Assembly: GCA_028710895.1 (NCBI GenBank)
Contig: JAQTTH010000008.1
Coordinates: forward strand, 62,001 to 126,000
DNA from: Paludibacter sp.
GTDB lineage: Bacteria; Bacteroidota; Bacteroidia; Bacteroidales; Paludibacteraceae
DNA length: 64,000 nucleotides
Direction of reading: 5' to 3'
Shown piece by piece: positions 56,054-64,000 of the stretch (the first letter of the stretch is position 1; every line of letters starts with the position of its first letter). Under the pieces are notes generated by a model, which saw nothing but the letters and a program-made list of their open reading frames with translations, searched no databases and had not been told where the DNA came from. The position numbers and the translations under genes were made by a program.

Positions 56054-56089
56054 AAAAAACTGCCTCAATGTTTGTTGAGGCAGTTTTTT
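56054..56089 (-). terminator. Terminator after the aldolase/transaldolase gene
   Basis: AAAAAACTGCCTCAA and TTGAGGCAGTTTTTT form a perfect 15-bp stem with a six-base loop, 28 bp after the stop at 56118. It separates this gene from PL1 downstream. Confidence 0.9.
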
Positions 56090-56117
56090 AGTATGTGATA
56101 ATTAAGAATAGTGCTAA

Positions 56118-56783
56118 TTAGAATGCAACGTCATAAAGGTCTTTTCCATCCCGTTCGAACCATTCAAGGCTCATATCGGTCATTGGGTGACTACGTAAGC
56201 GTTCCAGAATTTCGTGACTGATAGTTGCTGCATGACTTCCAACCATACTCACTCGATGAACCTGATCGACAGTCTTAAAACTGGCTGCTAACACTTTGGT
56301 GTTTAGCTTATATGTATTAATGTTGTCAACAATGTGCTTCACAACTTCAATACCGTGAGACGAAATATTATCCAAACGATTCACATAAGGCGCAACCCAG
56401 TCGGCGCCAGAACGAGCTGCTACAAGTGCCTGTTGCTGAGTAAAAATAGCTGTAGCTGTTACATTTATTCCCGCATCTTTCAGCATAGGCATAGCACGAA
56501 AGCCTTCCTGAGAAACCGGAATTTTAGCGAAATAATTGTCGCCCAGACTGTATTTTGCCTTGTAAGCTTTTGCCTCACGCAGCATATCTTCAGCTTTATG
56601 GCTAATCATTTGAACATGCAACATTTTATCTCCAACAATATCAATAATTTGCGGAAGAATTACTGATAATGGTTTCTGTTCCATTCCAATAATCGTTGGG
56701 TTGGTAGTTACTCCGGCAATCGGAAAATAATAAAAAAGCTCCTTGAGCTCTTCTATGTTGGCTGTGTCAGCTAAATAAATCAT
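56118..56783 (-). CDS. Fructose-6-phosphate aldolase / transaldolase-like (TalC/Fsa type)
   Basis: The 221-residue cytosolic protein belongs to the small transaldolase/FSA group, which handles C3 and C6 sugar phosphates. It opens MIYLADTANIEELKELFYYFPIAGVTTNPTI, with the TTNP motif. The Schiff-base lysine is Lys87 in YFAKIPVSQEG, and the conserved ADWVAPYVNRLDN and LAASFKTVDQV follow. The length fits FSA (about 220). It has its own promoter and terminator. It is the only central-metabolism gene in the right half of the window and may use triose phosphate from rhamnose or galacturonate breakdown. Transaldolase and aldolase activity cannot be told apart here. Confidence 0.9.
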   Translation of the reverse strand: MIYLADTANIEELKELFYYFPIAGVTTNPTIIGMEQKPLSVILPQIIDIVGDKMLHVQMISHKAEDMLREAKAYKAKYSLGDNYFAKIPVSQEGFRAMPMLKDAGINVTATAIFTQQQALVAARSGADWVAPYVNRLDNISSHGIEVVKHIVDNINTYKLNTKVLAASFKTVDQVHRVSMVGSHAATISHEILERLRSHPMTDMSLEWFERDGKDLYDVAF

Positions 56784-56809
56784 ACTAATACCTTTTTTGT
56801 TTATGGGTA

Positions 56810-56817
56810 CAAAGGTA
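56810..56817 (-). promoter_or_regulatory. -7 element upstream of the aldolase/transaldolase gene
   Basis: TACCTTTG on the minus strand fits TAnnTTTG, 27 bp before the start codon. The -33 element is not clear. Confidence 0.45.
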
Positions 56818-56882
56818 CTGTAAATGCTTTAGACTAATGGAAAAATCTGATTGAAATTTCAAAAAATCAAGTCAATATAATA

Positions 56883-58319
56883 TCACTTCCAATTATCTGT
56901 TCTAAAGGGCGACGCAGGCAATTTTTCCTTATTGCTAAAATTGGGCATAGCTGTTTCATCCCAGGCAAAACGGACTGCTACAGGATTGGTAACACCAGCA
57001 GCTGATACAATCACTTTGTTACCCTTGACAATGGCTTGCGCCGGAACAAATTTACCATCAACTCCTGCTATTGTGAACCAATTCAACGGTTTTCCATCGG
57101 CGCTCATTAAGCCACCACCGGTTTGAGTAAATGTCAGTTCAATGCTGTTTTTCTTCACTTTCATACTTTTGTAAAGCGGACCGGAATAAACCACTTTTTG
57201 CCCATAATCTTTGGCCAGCGCCCACAACGACAAACGTCGTCCAACTTCCCATTTATAACCTGGGTGAATATTACCCAAATCGTCCACTAAATCGGTAGTA
57301 ACAGCCATCCCACTGTTAGGAAAACTCAAGCAACTTGCCTGTGCTTCCCAATAAAAGGGTAATAAATCCGTTCCATGAGCCAGTTTATCTTTTCGTTTGG
57401 AATAAGAATACGGTGCAATCTGTGTAAAATAAAAACGCAACGATTCATCCTTCCAAAGCCCTTTCCATGTATCAAGCATCAATTTTGTTTTAGCAGCAAA
57501 AGTGGTTGTGTCGTGAATCATCAGGTTCGATTCCCCCTGATACCAAACAAGTCCCTTTATTGTATAAGGAATAAGAGACTTTATCATACTTTCAAACTTC
57601 TTGCCTGGCACTATACCATCTATTTTGAAATTAGTTTTGCCCACCAGACTGTCTTTAAACAAAGGCGATTGTTGGTAGGCTGTTGGTGGTGTCCATTCTT
57701 CCACACGCGTTCCACCCCACGACGAAGAAATTATTCCCACTGGAACATTCAGTTTTTCAGCCAAATTCTTTGCAAAGAAATAACCTGCAGCCGAAACGTA
57801 TCGAACTGTAGTATCGTTGGTATCTTTCCACCCATCGGTAGCCAAAGTTGGTGTCAACTTTTTCTCTACGTACAGATAGCGAATAAGAGGATTTTTGGTT
57901 CCAGCCAGTTCCTTTGCAGACAAATCTTCGCCTTTACGGGGGGCGGTATACTTTTTCAACTTCCTGTCGAGTGGATATTCCATGTTCGATTGTCCGGAGC
58001 AAAGCCAGACTTCACCGACCAGAATATTTTCCAGTTCAATGGTGTTTGAGCCTGTAATAACCATTTTGCGTGGTTCGACAGAAGCTTTCATGGGGCTGAG
58101 TTTCACCTGCCAGTTTCCGGCAGTATCGGTTACAACAGTTTTAGTTTGGTTGGCAAAGGCTACAGAGATTTTCTCACCGGAAGCAGCTTTACCCCATATA
58201 GCGACTGGTTTTTCGCGTTGCAATACCATGTTGTTGGTGATTACTTTGGGCAATAAAACTTGTGCTGAAGCAGCAAAAACTGCAAAAATGGCGAGCGAAA
58301 GTAATGTGAGTTTTTTCAT
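56883..58319 (-). CDS. Sialate O-acetylesterase-type SGNH esterase (second)
   Basis: This 478-residue secreted SASA-family esterase has a signal peptide (1-19) and the family layout: VITNNMVLQREKPVAIWGKAASG, a beta-sandwich, WLCSGQSNMEYPL with the catalytic Ser, VGIISSSWGGTRVEEW, LVWYQGESNLMI and the His in NIHPGYKWEVGRRLS. The C-terminal part SGPLYKSMKVKKNSIELTF resembles the protein at 27024, but this one lacks the lysine- and alanine-rich insert. It follows the YetA/YesU fusion gene by 68 bp on the same strand and is likely co-transcribed with it. Deacetylation of RG-I is the probable role by context; sialic acid is not suggested by any neighbour. Confidence 0.91.
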   Translation of the reverse strand: MKKLTLLSLAIFAVFAASAQVLLPKVITNNMVLQREKPVAIWGKAASGEKISVAFANQTKTVVTDTAGNWQVKLSPMKASVEPRKMVITGSNTIELENILVGEVWLCSGQSNMEYPLDRKLKKYTAPRKGEDLSAKELAGTKNPLIRYLYVEKKLTPTLATDGWKDTNDTTVRYVSAAGYFFAKNLAEKLNVPVGIISSSWGGTRVEEWTPPTAYQQSPLFKDSLVGKTNFKIDGIVPGKKFESMIKSLIPYTIKGLVWYQGESNLMIHDTTTFAAKTKLMLDTWKGLWKDESLRFYFTQIAPYSYSKRKDKLAHGTDLLPFYWEAQASCLSFPNSGMAVTTDLVDDLGNIHPGYKWEVGRRLSLWALAKDYGQKVVYSGPLYKSMKVKKNSIELTFTQTGGGLMSADGKPLNWFTIAGVDGKFVPAQAIVKGNKVIVSAAGVTNPVAVRFAWDETAMPNFSNKEKLPASPFRTDNWK

Positions 58320-58336
58320 ATTTAACCACTTAGATA

Positions 58337-58360
58337 CTTAGTACATTAAGGTGTACTAAG
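58337..58360. promoter_or_regulatory. 8-bp inverted repeat before the second sialate-type esterase
   Basis: CTTAGTAC (58337-58344) and GTACTAAG (58353-58360) are exact reverse complements with an eight-base spacer, 18 bp upstream of the start at 58319. It may be an operator or part of an interspersed repeat; the sequence does not tell which. Confidence 0.3.
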
Positions 58361-58387
58361 GGTATATTATCATTATTGTTAGCAAAA

Positions 58388-61300
58388 TTATTTATCCGAT
58401 TTAAACACCTTGAAATTAGCAAATTCCGATACACGTGAGCCCATCAATCTTAATCCTATTCGTCCAGAATTTAATACCTGAAATTCATTGGTTTTCCAAC
58501 GACAAAGTGTTTCTCTTTCAGCATTATTGATTTTCAGAAACAAATCATCACCACGGCGTATAATGGTGACATGATGCAGGAGTCCGATTTTAAATAGTCC
58601 GGTTTTGAGAAATTCAGGTTTCAAATCCGTCCCTACAAGACCATTTCCACTTTCGGGCAAATAACGACGTAGGCGTATGTAATCAGCATTTTCATCCGTG
58701 TTATCATTTTCAAAAGCAGCAAAACTGATATGATACGCATTCATATGTTCGAAATAGGTCTTCATTGCCGGAATAGTGCGTAAGTCCGACCATTTCGAAA
58801 TATCCTTATCGTACACCCCTACTCCACTTCCTTCGGCAAACAGATAAAGAATATTTACGAATTTGGTGGCACTATCCAGTTTTGTAAAGTCAAATTCTAT
58901 GCGTAAATCACCTTCAAACGACTCTTTCGTCCAAAGTACAGCATGGTCAGCATCGCTTGCAGCAACGGCACCGGCTTTAAAAAGTAATCCGTCCTTCGTA
59001 TTTTTTAATTCTGCTTTTTGTCCATCCAAGAACCAGCTTTTCTGCCATGAAGTTTTGAAATCATCTGTAAAGATAGACTTCCAATCAAGCTTACTCGCTT
59101 CCTGAAAGGCTTTTCTATCATCAACTCCTTTCTGATCCGGTATTTTATCTCCAATCAGTTCAAGCATCAAAATAGCGTTTAAGCCCCATTGTGCTGTACC
59201 GTTGGTTCCAACTTGCGGATTCTCATGAATTGGATTTAGAACTTCCGGCGTTTGGATTATGCTTGAGCCATAGATATTGCGTGTTCCCCCGGATTCACGG
59301 CTTCTTTTACTCCAACCACCCAAAAACTCATCCCAGGCACGAGCGGCGAGTTTATCATCCTTCAATTCCCTGGCGGCAAAAGCCGTCAAACGTGGAGTTC
59401 GGAAGTTTATATCGCCCCAATTGGCTGTTTTTGCTGTTCGTTCCTGATCGTTGCCAGGCATGCTGTAGAATTTGCAATAGTCGGTAAATACTTTTCGGAA
59501 AGCGGGACAATCTACCATATCGAACATCTCCAATAATATTTCGTAACCACCCATAATAGTAGCCAGATGGTTTTGATTGGTCACATTTGGTTTCCCGTCG
59601 TACCAAAGTCGGCTCGTTGCAGGGTCGTAACAAAGTCCGTTGGGTCCGGTAAACAAGTTGTCAGGCAATTTGGCCAGGCTTTCGAGACCAGCCAAAATTT
59701 TATCACGATAGCGGGTGTCGCCGGTACGCTCCCATTCCGTCATCCAGTTTCCGGCAAGTGCCAGCCAATCCGGTCCCCAGCGCAGGCGCATTGGCGCGTT
59801 GTAAGGGAATTTTTCACGCGGCTGTGCAATACGCAATGGTTCAAATTTCACCAACGCTTTTTCTGCATCCAATGCTTCGTGCATCAGGTCACCGCAACGG
59901 TCATCGGTGGTCAGGTAATAATAGTAGCGCTTCCATGCCGCCTGACCAATACGCGCTTCCTTGGAACCACAACCCCAGTGCGACACATTGTGTCGACTTC
60001 CCAGTCCTTTCATTTCGCCTAAATGGTAGCAATCCACTTCGCCCGTGTGGCGGGTCATGGCTTCGGCCATTCGGAAAATATCAGCCCTTCCGGTGCGCAG
60101 AAACGAATACCACAACCAGTTATTGGGTGCTAATTCGGTATTATCCCATGCAAAGCCACCAATATCGTATCTCCACACATGACGAACAGCATCGTAGGTA
60201 TGCATTACGTCACCATAGTTCCAGAATCCATACCAATGGCGCTCTTCAATGGCTTTTTGATAATAAAAGATCGTACTGTCGAGTTGATTTTCCACCCACC
60301 GTTTTGTATCGTTGGAATAATCGGGCAAGCTCCATGTCCCAAATGCCTTTACAGCATGTAGATATTCGGGCGTACAAATAAGCTGCGGAGTTTCTTCACC
60401 ACACGCAGCCATTTCCACTGTTTCTTGTTTCGTTGGTAAATTTTCATACGGAAACAAAGTCAGTTCACTCGTTCGAGCCACCCCATAAGGCGTGCTGAGA
60501 CCGGGTTGAACATCCTCGTAAGTGGCATTCAAATCGTGCGGAATGGTGTCGTAATGGCGCAAATCCATGGCTTCAGCTTCTTTCGACCATAGCCAAACAG
60601 TGAGTTGAGCTTTGCTGCTTCGGGCGTTATTTACTTCCAATGCTGCCGGATACGATTGCCAGAAATTCTTCAACGACACACCCAATCCTCCCGAAACATC
60701 TCCTACAAGGGCAAGTCCGGAGGCGCGTTTCCCTTCGTCCACAAACAACCACGAACTTTTGTCGTTGGTGCGTTTGGAGATAGAAAAGCCATTAGAATTG
60801 AGTTGGGTTAGTTTATAATCGTCCCAGGCAGGGAAATTTGTATAGTAATCAAGAGCCTTTTCGTCGGAACTTGTAATTTCCGGAAGTCGTTCACCGGCAA
60901 ACTGCTTTTCAGGTAAGCTTTTATCACCGTTGAAAGTAAACGGATAACGACCAATCAGCGGTTTAACTGATTCGTTCCAAAGTCCGCCATTCTCGCCTGA
61001 GAAACGAACATGGCGGTTGTGCAACGATTCCCGAAAAGGAACGTCAAACCTGACTCCAAGGGATTTGATAAAGTCTTTATTCTGGTCGGCATCGTACACA
61101 AAAGTATGCACCATGCGAACATTCGTTTGTCCGGCATAAAAGTACAATCGAACTGTAAAGGGCAGGATTTCCCGTCTGTTTTTCAGCGCTGTATGTACTC
61201 CGGAAATTTTTACCACCGTTCGAATCGGTCCCAGTTGCTCAACTACAACTTCTTTTACCTCGCTTTGGAAATCGTTGTACTGAATGAGTTGGTCGGCTTC

Positions 61301-61813
61301 CCGTTCGCGATTTTCAAGTGTACAAATCAATCGTCCATTCTCAGAAACTGTTTTACCATCAATCTTCATTGATTTAACCAGCACATTTCCGTTGGTATTG
61401 ATTTCGCAAGTCAACACGCCGGTATTTACCTCAAGGCTCTCAGCAAGTTTTTTTACCGTAATACCCGTCTGGTTGGTCGCTTTTGTATCGGCGTTGAGAC
61501 TAAGTTTTTCCTGTCCATCAACTACTGCAGCACATCCCAGCCATTTGATAGTTCCATCCGGCCAATAAGCCAACGGCCACGTTTGAAGCGGGAACTGTTG
61601 CTTTCCCTTTAATTCAAAAAGTTGAGACTTCTTTACTTTTCCCTTTTCGAACGGAACACCCCAGCTCACTCCTGTTTTGAGTTTTGGAGCTTCACCAATC
61701 CATTTAAGTTCAACAGATTGACCAAACAATAATGTCGGAAAAAGTAGAGAAAGCCCAATAAGCAGACTCTTATTTAGATACAACAATGTTGTTTTAAGCT
61801 TTAAAAATGACAT
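58388..61813 (-). CDS. YetA/PcRGLX-like protein fused to a YesU-like domain
   Basis: This 1141-residue protein with a signal peptide (to about residue 32) starts with the beta-rich N-terminal part of the PcRGLX/YetA family (ELKWIGEAPKLKTGVSWGVPFEKGKVKKS, WPLAYWPDGTIKWLGCAAVV). PcRGLX is an exo-rhamnogalacturonan lyase of family PL26. A helical toroid region (about 470-850) contains NYGDVMHTYDAVRHVWRYD and LRWGPDWLALAGNW. The last 250 residues form a separate beta-sandwich with HAVLWTKESFEGDLRIEFDFT, MKTYFEHMNAYHISFAAFEND, ADYIRLRRYLPES and LLHHVTIIRRGD. This resembles YesU (DUF1961), which in Bacillus is encoded in the RG-I operon. It is first in a two-gene unit with the esterase at 56883. 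The assignments are recalled, not computed. Confidence 0.82.
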   Translation of the reverse strand: MSFLKLKTTLLYLNKSLLIGLSLLFPTLLFGQSVELKWIGEAPKLKTGVSWGVPFEKGKVKKSQLFELKGKQQFPLQTWPLAYWPDGTIKWLGCAAVVDGQEKLSLNADTKATNQTGITVKKLAESLEVNTGVLTCEINTNGNVLVKSMKIDGKTVSENGRLICTLENREREADQLIQYNDFQSEVKEVVVEQLGPIRTVVKISGVHTALKNRREILPFTVRLYFYAGQTNVRMVHTFVYDADQNKDFIKSLGVRFDVPFRESLHNRHVRFSGENGGLWNESVKPLIGRYPFTFNGDKSLPEKQFAGERLPEITSSDEKALDYYTNFPAWDDYKLTQLNSNGFSISKRTNDKSSWLFVDEGKRASGLALVGDVSGGLGVSLKNFWQSYPAALEVNNARSSKAQLTVWLWSKEAEAMDLRHYDTIPHDLNATYEDVQPGLSTPYGVARTSELTLFPYENLPTKQETVEMAACGEETPQLICTPEYLHAVKAFGTWSLPDYSNDTKRWVENQLDSTIFYYQKAIEERHWYGFWNYGDVMHTYDAVRHVWRYDIGGFAWDNTELAPNNWLWYSFLRTGRADIFRMAEAMTRHTGEVDCYHLGEMKGLGSRHNVSHWGCGSKEARIGQAAWKRYYYYLTTDDRCGDLMHEALDAEKALVKFEPLRIAQPREKFPYNAPMRLRWGPDWLALAGNWMTEWERTGDTRYRDKILAGLESLAKLPDNLFTGPNGLCYDPATSRLWYDGKPNVTNQNHLATIMGGYEILLEMFDMVDCPAFRKVFTDYCKFYSMPGNDQERTAKTANWGDINFRTPRLTAFAARELKDDKLAARAWDEFLGGWSKRSRESGGTRNIYGSSIIQTPEVLNPIHENPQVGTNGTAQWGLNAILMLELIGDKIPDQKGVDDRKAFQEASKLDWKSIFTDDFKTSWQKSWFLDGQKAELKNTKDGLLFKAGAVAASDADHAVLWTKESFEGDLRIEFDFTKLDSATKFVNILYLFAEGSGVGVYDKDISKWSDLRTIPAMKTYFEHMNAYHISFAAFENDNTDENADYIRLRRYLPESGNGLVGTDLKPEFLKTGLFKIGLLHHVTIIRRGDDLFLKINNAERETLCRWKTNEFQVLNSGRIGLRLMGSRVSEFANFKVFKSDK

Positions 61814-61850
61814 AAAGTTCTATGTTTGATGAACGACTGCAAAGTAAACG

Positions 61851-61902
61851 AAAATTCGCAAAGAATACAGCGTTTTGAACACCGGATTTCTTTGCGAATT
61901 TT
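61851..61902 (-). terminator. Possible terminator after the right-edge gene
   Basis: AAAATTCGCAAAGAA (61851-61865) is the exact reverse complement of TTCTTTGCGAATTTT (61888-61902), with a 22-base loop. It follows the stop at 61920 on the minus strand. The T tract after it is short, so termination is likely but not certain. Confidence 0.5.
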
Positions 61903-61919
61903 AAAATCAATATATCAAT

Positions 61920-64000
61920 TTATTCTTTTACTATCTTCTGAGTCGATATATTATCACCCACTTTCACTTGTAATAAATAAACACCTTTAACAAGATTATC
62001 TAAGTTCATACGAACCTGGTTCGTGTTGCTAAATTTATTGCTGTAAACAATATCGCCGATTACCGATACAACAGAGATCTGAACCTCGTCAACAGATTGG
62101 CCTAATTGCACCCGAAGATCTTTCTTGAATGGATTTGGATAAACATTGTGAGTTAATTTAGTCTCATTCAAGCCTGTTGCAGGAATTACTTTTAAGTTGC
62201 CACCCGATACAAAATCAGATAAATCCCATGCTAATCCATCTCCAGGAATTGCAGGAATAATTTCGGTAGGAGTTCCCACAACCGTTCCGTTGATAATTTT
62301 AAACACGTCGCCTGCAGCAAAAGCAGGACCTCCGATATTGGTTATACTCATCTTTCCATTCATTGTCAACTTTCCAGTTGTTGTCAACAAGTCATTCGTT
62401 GAATTGGATTTGTTGATATCTACAGAGAGAGTTGCCCCTGCTGCAATATTAATATCATTGTTAACGGTGAATGCACCTAGTCCACTTCCGGGTGATAATG
62501 CTCCTCCATCATTCACCGTAACAGCACCTGTAATTATTCCACTACCGGCCAATACTCCACCAGCATTTACTGTCACTGCTCCGGTTCCAAGTCCACTTCC
62601 GGTAGTATTATTTACCAAAATAGTTCCACCATTAATAGTGGTTCCACCAGTGTACGTATTCGCATTTGTCAATGTCCATACTCCGGTTCCCACTTTACGA
62701 ATAGCCGCAACAGCACCTGTTCCGGTATATTGAGCATTTGTAATGGCACCATTGAAGGTTGAATTAGCATTTCGGTTACCAATCTCCCATGTAATTGTGC
62801 AAGCTCCTGTCCCCCCGGCACCAAGTATGGCTGTTGACGCCCCAATTAAATCTCCAACAGGAATCGTGATAGTTGAAGTAATACGATACATCATGGTTGT
62901 TAATCCGGTCAAATTAATTCTGGCACCCGGAAAACCATTTATATTATACAAAGCAAAATAACCACCATCGGCATCTGTTGTTACATTCATGAATCCCGTA
63001 AACTTCGAAGCATTTGAAGCCAAAATATTACCCGAGTAATTCGTATAATAATTGAGAGTACCACCACCCGATATGCTTCCTGTGATGGTTGAAAGTCCAT
63101 CAGTGTTCAATGTTCCGGAATACCCTGTAGGTATTTGCAGATTCCAGTTGGAAGTGTTATCAGTCGTATTACTGTCGAACATACTCAATGAACCACCCTG
63201 AAATGTGATTGTATCAATAGCTCCCAAGCCTGAAGTATTTGCTATGTCAGTTAATAACGAAATTGACCCTGCTTTAATGATTGTTCCACCCGTATAATCA
63301 CTCGAAGCACTCAACGCCAAACGACCGGATCCTTCTTTAATTAATGCACCCGTACCTGTTAGTTTACCCGTTGTAGACAAAGTAGTTGCCGAAGTTCCAA
63401 TTGAAAATGTTCCATTGTTTGCACCCAATGTGAAACCACGATCGACAGAGACGCTTGTACCAGTGTAGCTTAACTTGCCTCCATTCAGAACGATATTAGC
63501 CGGGGCGTTGGTAGCGGCACCAATAGTCGAGGCTGCACCGCCATCATCCAATGTGGCAACTTCAATGATTCCTCCATTTACAATTGTTTTTCCGATGTAT
63601 TTATTTACTGTAGAGAGCGTCAGCTTTCCGGTTCCATTTTTAGTGATACCTCCGGTACCTTCAATTGAACCCGAACCACTCAATGCGTAATTAGATGTTG
63701 CGTCAACTGTCAAAGTTGATGGGATTACTCTTTCGTTGATTACAACCGATTTGAGTGTGGCATCTTCATTGAAATAAACTGAATCGTTTGCAAGGAATGT
63801 TTGAGATTGCGCTACATTTAACCAGTTTGCCGTTTTATCATTATCCCATTTGGAATCTACGTTACCCTTCCAGGTGATTTTGGAAGGAGCCTGCACTTTT
63901 AAAACTATATTCCCACTTTGATTTACCAACGAGTAACTCAAATTAGCAGGAACTCCCGTAATTTTAAAAGCAGCTAAATTACCTGTTACAGTCCCTGCTT
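61920..64000 (-). CDS. T9SS-exported repeat-stalk protein (C-terminal part)
   Basis: The reading frame is open at the right window edge, so only the C-terminal 693 residues are seen; no start lies in the window. They form a stalk of the kind found in the PL11 and PL1 proteins. A header ITWKGNVDSKWDNDKTANWLN is followed by repeats such as GGITKNGTGKLTLSTVNKYIG, LIKEGSGRLALSASSDYTGGT and RKVGTGVWTLTNANTYTGGT, and glycine-rich turns (GAVTVNAGGVLAGSG). The last 75 residues are a T9SS type A sorting domain with VYPNPFKKDLRVQLG and the end STQKIVKE. By analogy an enzyme domain, perhaps another lyase, should precede it outside the window. It lies downstream of nothing visible and before the YetA/YesU gene. 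Confidence 0.9.
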   Translation of the reverse strand, partial: AGTVTGNLAAFKITGVPANLSYSLVNQSGNIVLKVQAPSKITWKGNVDSKWDNDKTANWLNVAQSQTFLANDSVYFNEDATLKSVVINERVIPSTLTVDATSNYALSGSGSIEGTGGITKNGTGKLTLSTVNKYIGKTIVNGGIIEVATLDDGGAASTIGAATNAPANIVLNGGKLSYTGTSVSVDRGFTLGANNGTFSIGTSATTLSTTGKLTGTGALIKEGSGRLALSASSDYTGGTIIKAGSISLLTDIANTSGLGAIDTITFQGGSLSMFDSNTTDNTSNWNLQIPTGYSGTLNTDGLSTITGSISGGGTLNYYTNYSGNILASNASKFTGFMNVTTDADGGYFALYNINGFPGARINLTGLTTMMYRITSTITIPVGDLIGASTAILGAGGTGACTITWEIGNRNANSTFNGAITNAQYTGTGAVAAIRKVGTGVWTLTNANTYTGGTTINGGTILVNNTTGSGLGTGAVTVNAGGVLAGSGIITGAVTVNDGGALSPGSGLGAFTVNNDINIAAGATLSVDINKSNSTNDLLTTTGKLTMNGKMSITNIGGPAFAAGDVFKIINGTVVGTPTEIIPAIPGDGLAWDLSDFVSGGNLKVIPATGLNETKLTHNVYPNPFKKDLRVQLGQSVDEVQISVVSVIGDIVYSNKFSNTNQVRMNLDNLVKGVYLLQVKVGDNISTQKIVKE

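Noticed and set aside
57375-58049. 224-residue plus-strand open frame opposite the second sialate-type esterase
   Set aside because: It lies entirely antisense to a well-supported gene and has no signal peptide or known motif; the cysteine- and phenylalanine-rich product is typical of an antisense shadow.
59758-60381. 207-residue plus-strand open frame opposite the YetA/YesU fusion gene
   Set aside because: Antisense to a clear gene, with a composition typical of a shadow frame and no domain.
62197-62733. 178-residue proline- and valine-rich plus-strand frame at the right edge
   Set aside because: It is the antisense reading of the glycine/threonine-rich repeats of the stalk protein.

Overview
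The window is AT-rich DNA from a member of the Bacteroidota, most likely of the order Bacteroidales. This is an inference from several signs: promoters of the TAnnTTTG type, a 1446-residue hybrid two-component regulator, C-terminal sorting domains of the type IX secretion system (T9SS) on five proteins, and lipid, nucleoside and transport genes typical of that phylum. I cannot name the genus.

Positions 1-8100 are general functions on the minus strand. They are an export-type operon (secreted protein of unknown role, outer-membrane beta-barrel protein, ABC ATPase cut by the window edge), a TraB/GumN protein, and an operon of adenosine kinase, EamA transporter and a lysophospholipid acyltransferase carrying a one-base frameshift. 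Two nearly identical tRNA-Asn genes, duplicated together with their promoters, follow at 8174-8490.

From 8617 to the right edge the window is a large locus for breakdown of pectin, mainly rhamnogalacturonan I (RG-I). A hybrid two-component regulator (8617-12957) is divergent from a GH2 enzyme. A PL11 rhamnogalacturonan lyase with a long beta-strand-repeat stalk (16599-21347) is divergent from a long plus-strand run (21766-46852). That run holds rhamnogalacturonan acetylesterases (3), a sialate-esterase-type SGNH esterase, GH28 (3), GH105 (2), GH43-like, GH2, GH106, PL9-like (2), an oligogalacturonate-lyase-like propeller, a DUF4450-like protein and L-rhamnose mutarotase. After a terminator come a 925-residue T9SS protein with no recognisable catalytic domain and a GH42 beta-galactosidase. 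Back on the minus strand are a PL1 pectate lyase with a stalk, a fructose-6-phosphate aldolase/transaldolase, a second sialate-type esterase, a YetA/PcRGLX-like protein fused to a YesU-like domain, and the C-terminal part of another repeat-stalk T9SS protein.

Read together: lyases and hydrolases cut the galacturonate-rhamnose backbone, esterases remove acetyl groups, GH2/GH42/GH43 trim galactan or arabinogalactan side chains, GH105 and GH106 finish the oligosaccharides, and the mutarotase prepares rhamnose for catabolism. No SusC/SusD pair is present, so uptake must be encoded elsewhere or work differently.

The least explained structures are two intergenic arrays with an exact 21-bp period but unrelated consensus sequences, beta-strand stalks of the autotransporter type joined to T9SS signals, a GH2 enzyme whose expected acid/base glutamate reads as lysine, and a short REP-like element inserted in frame into that same gene.
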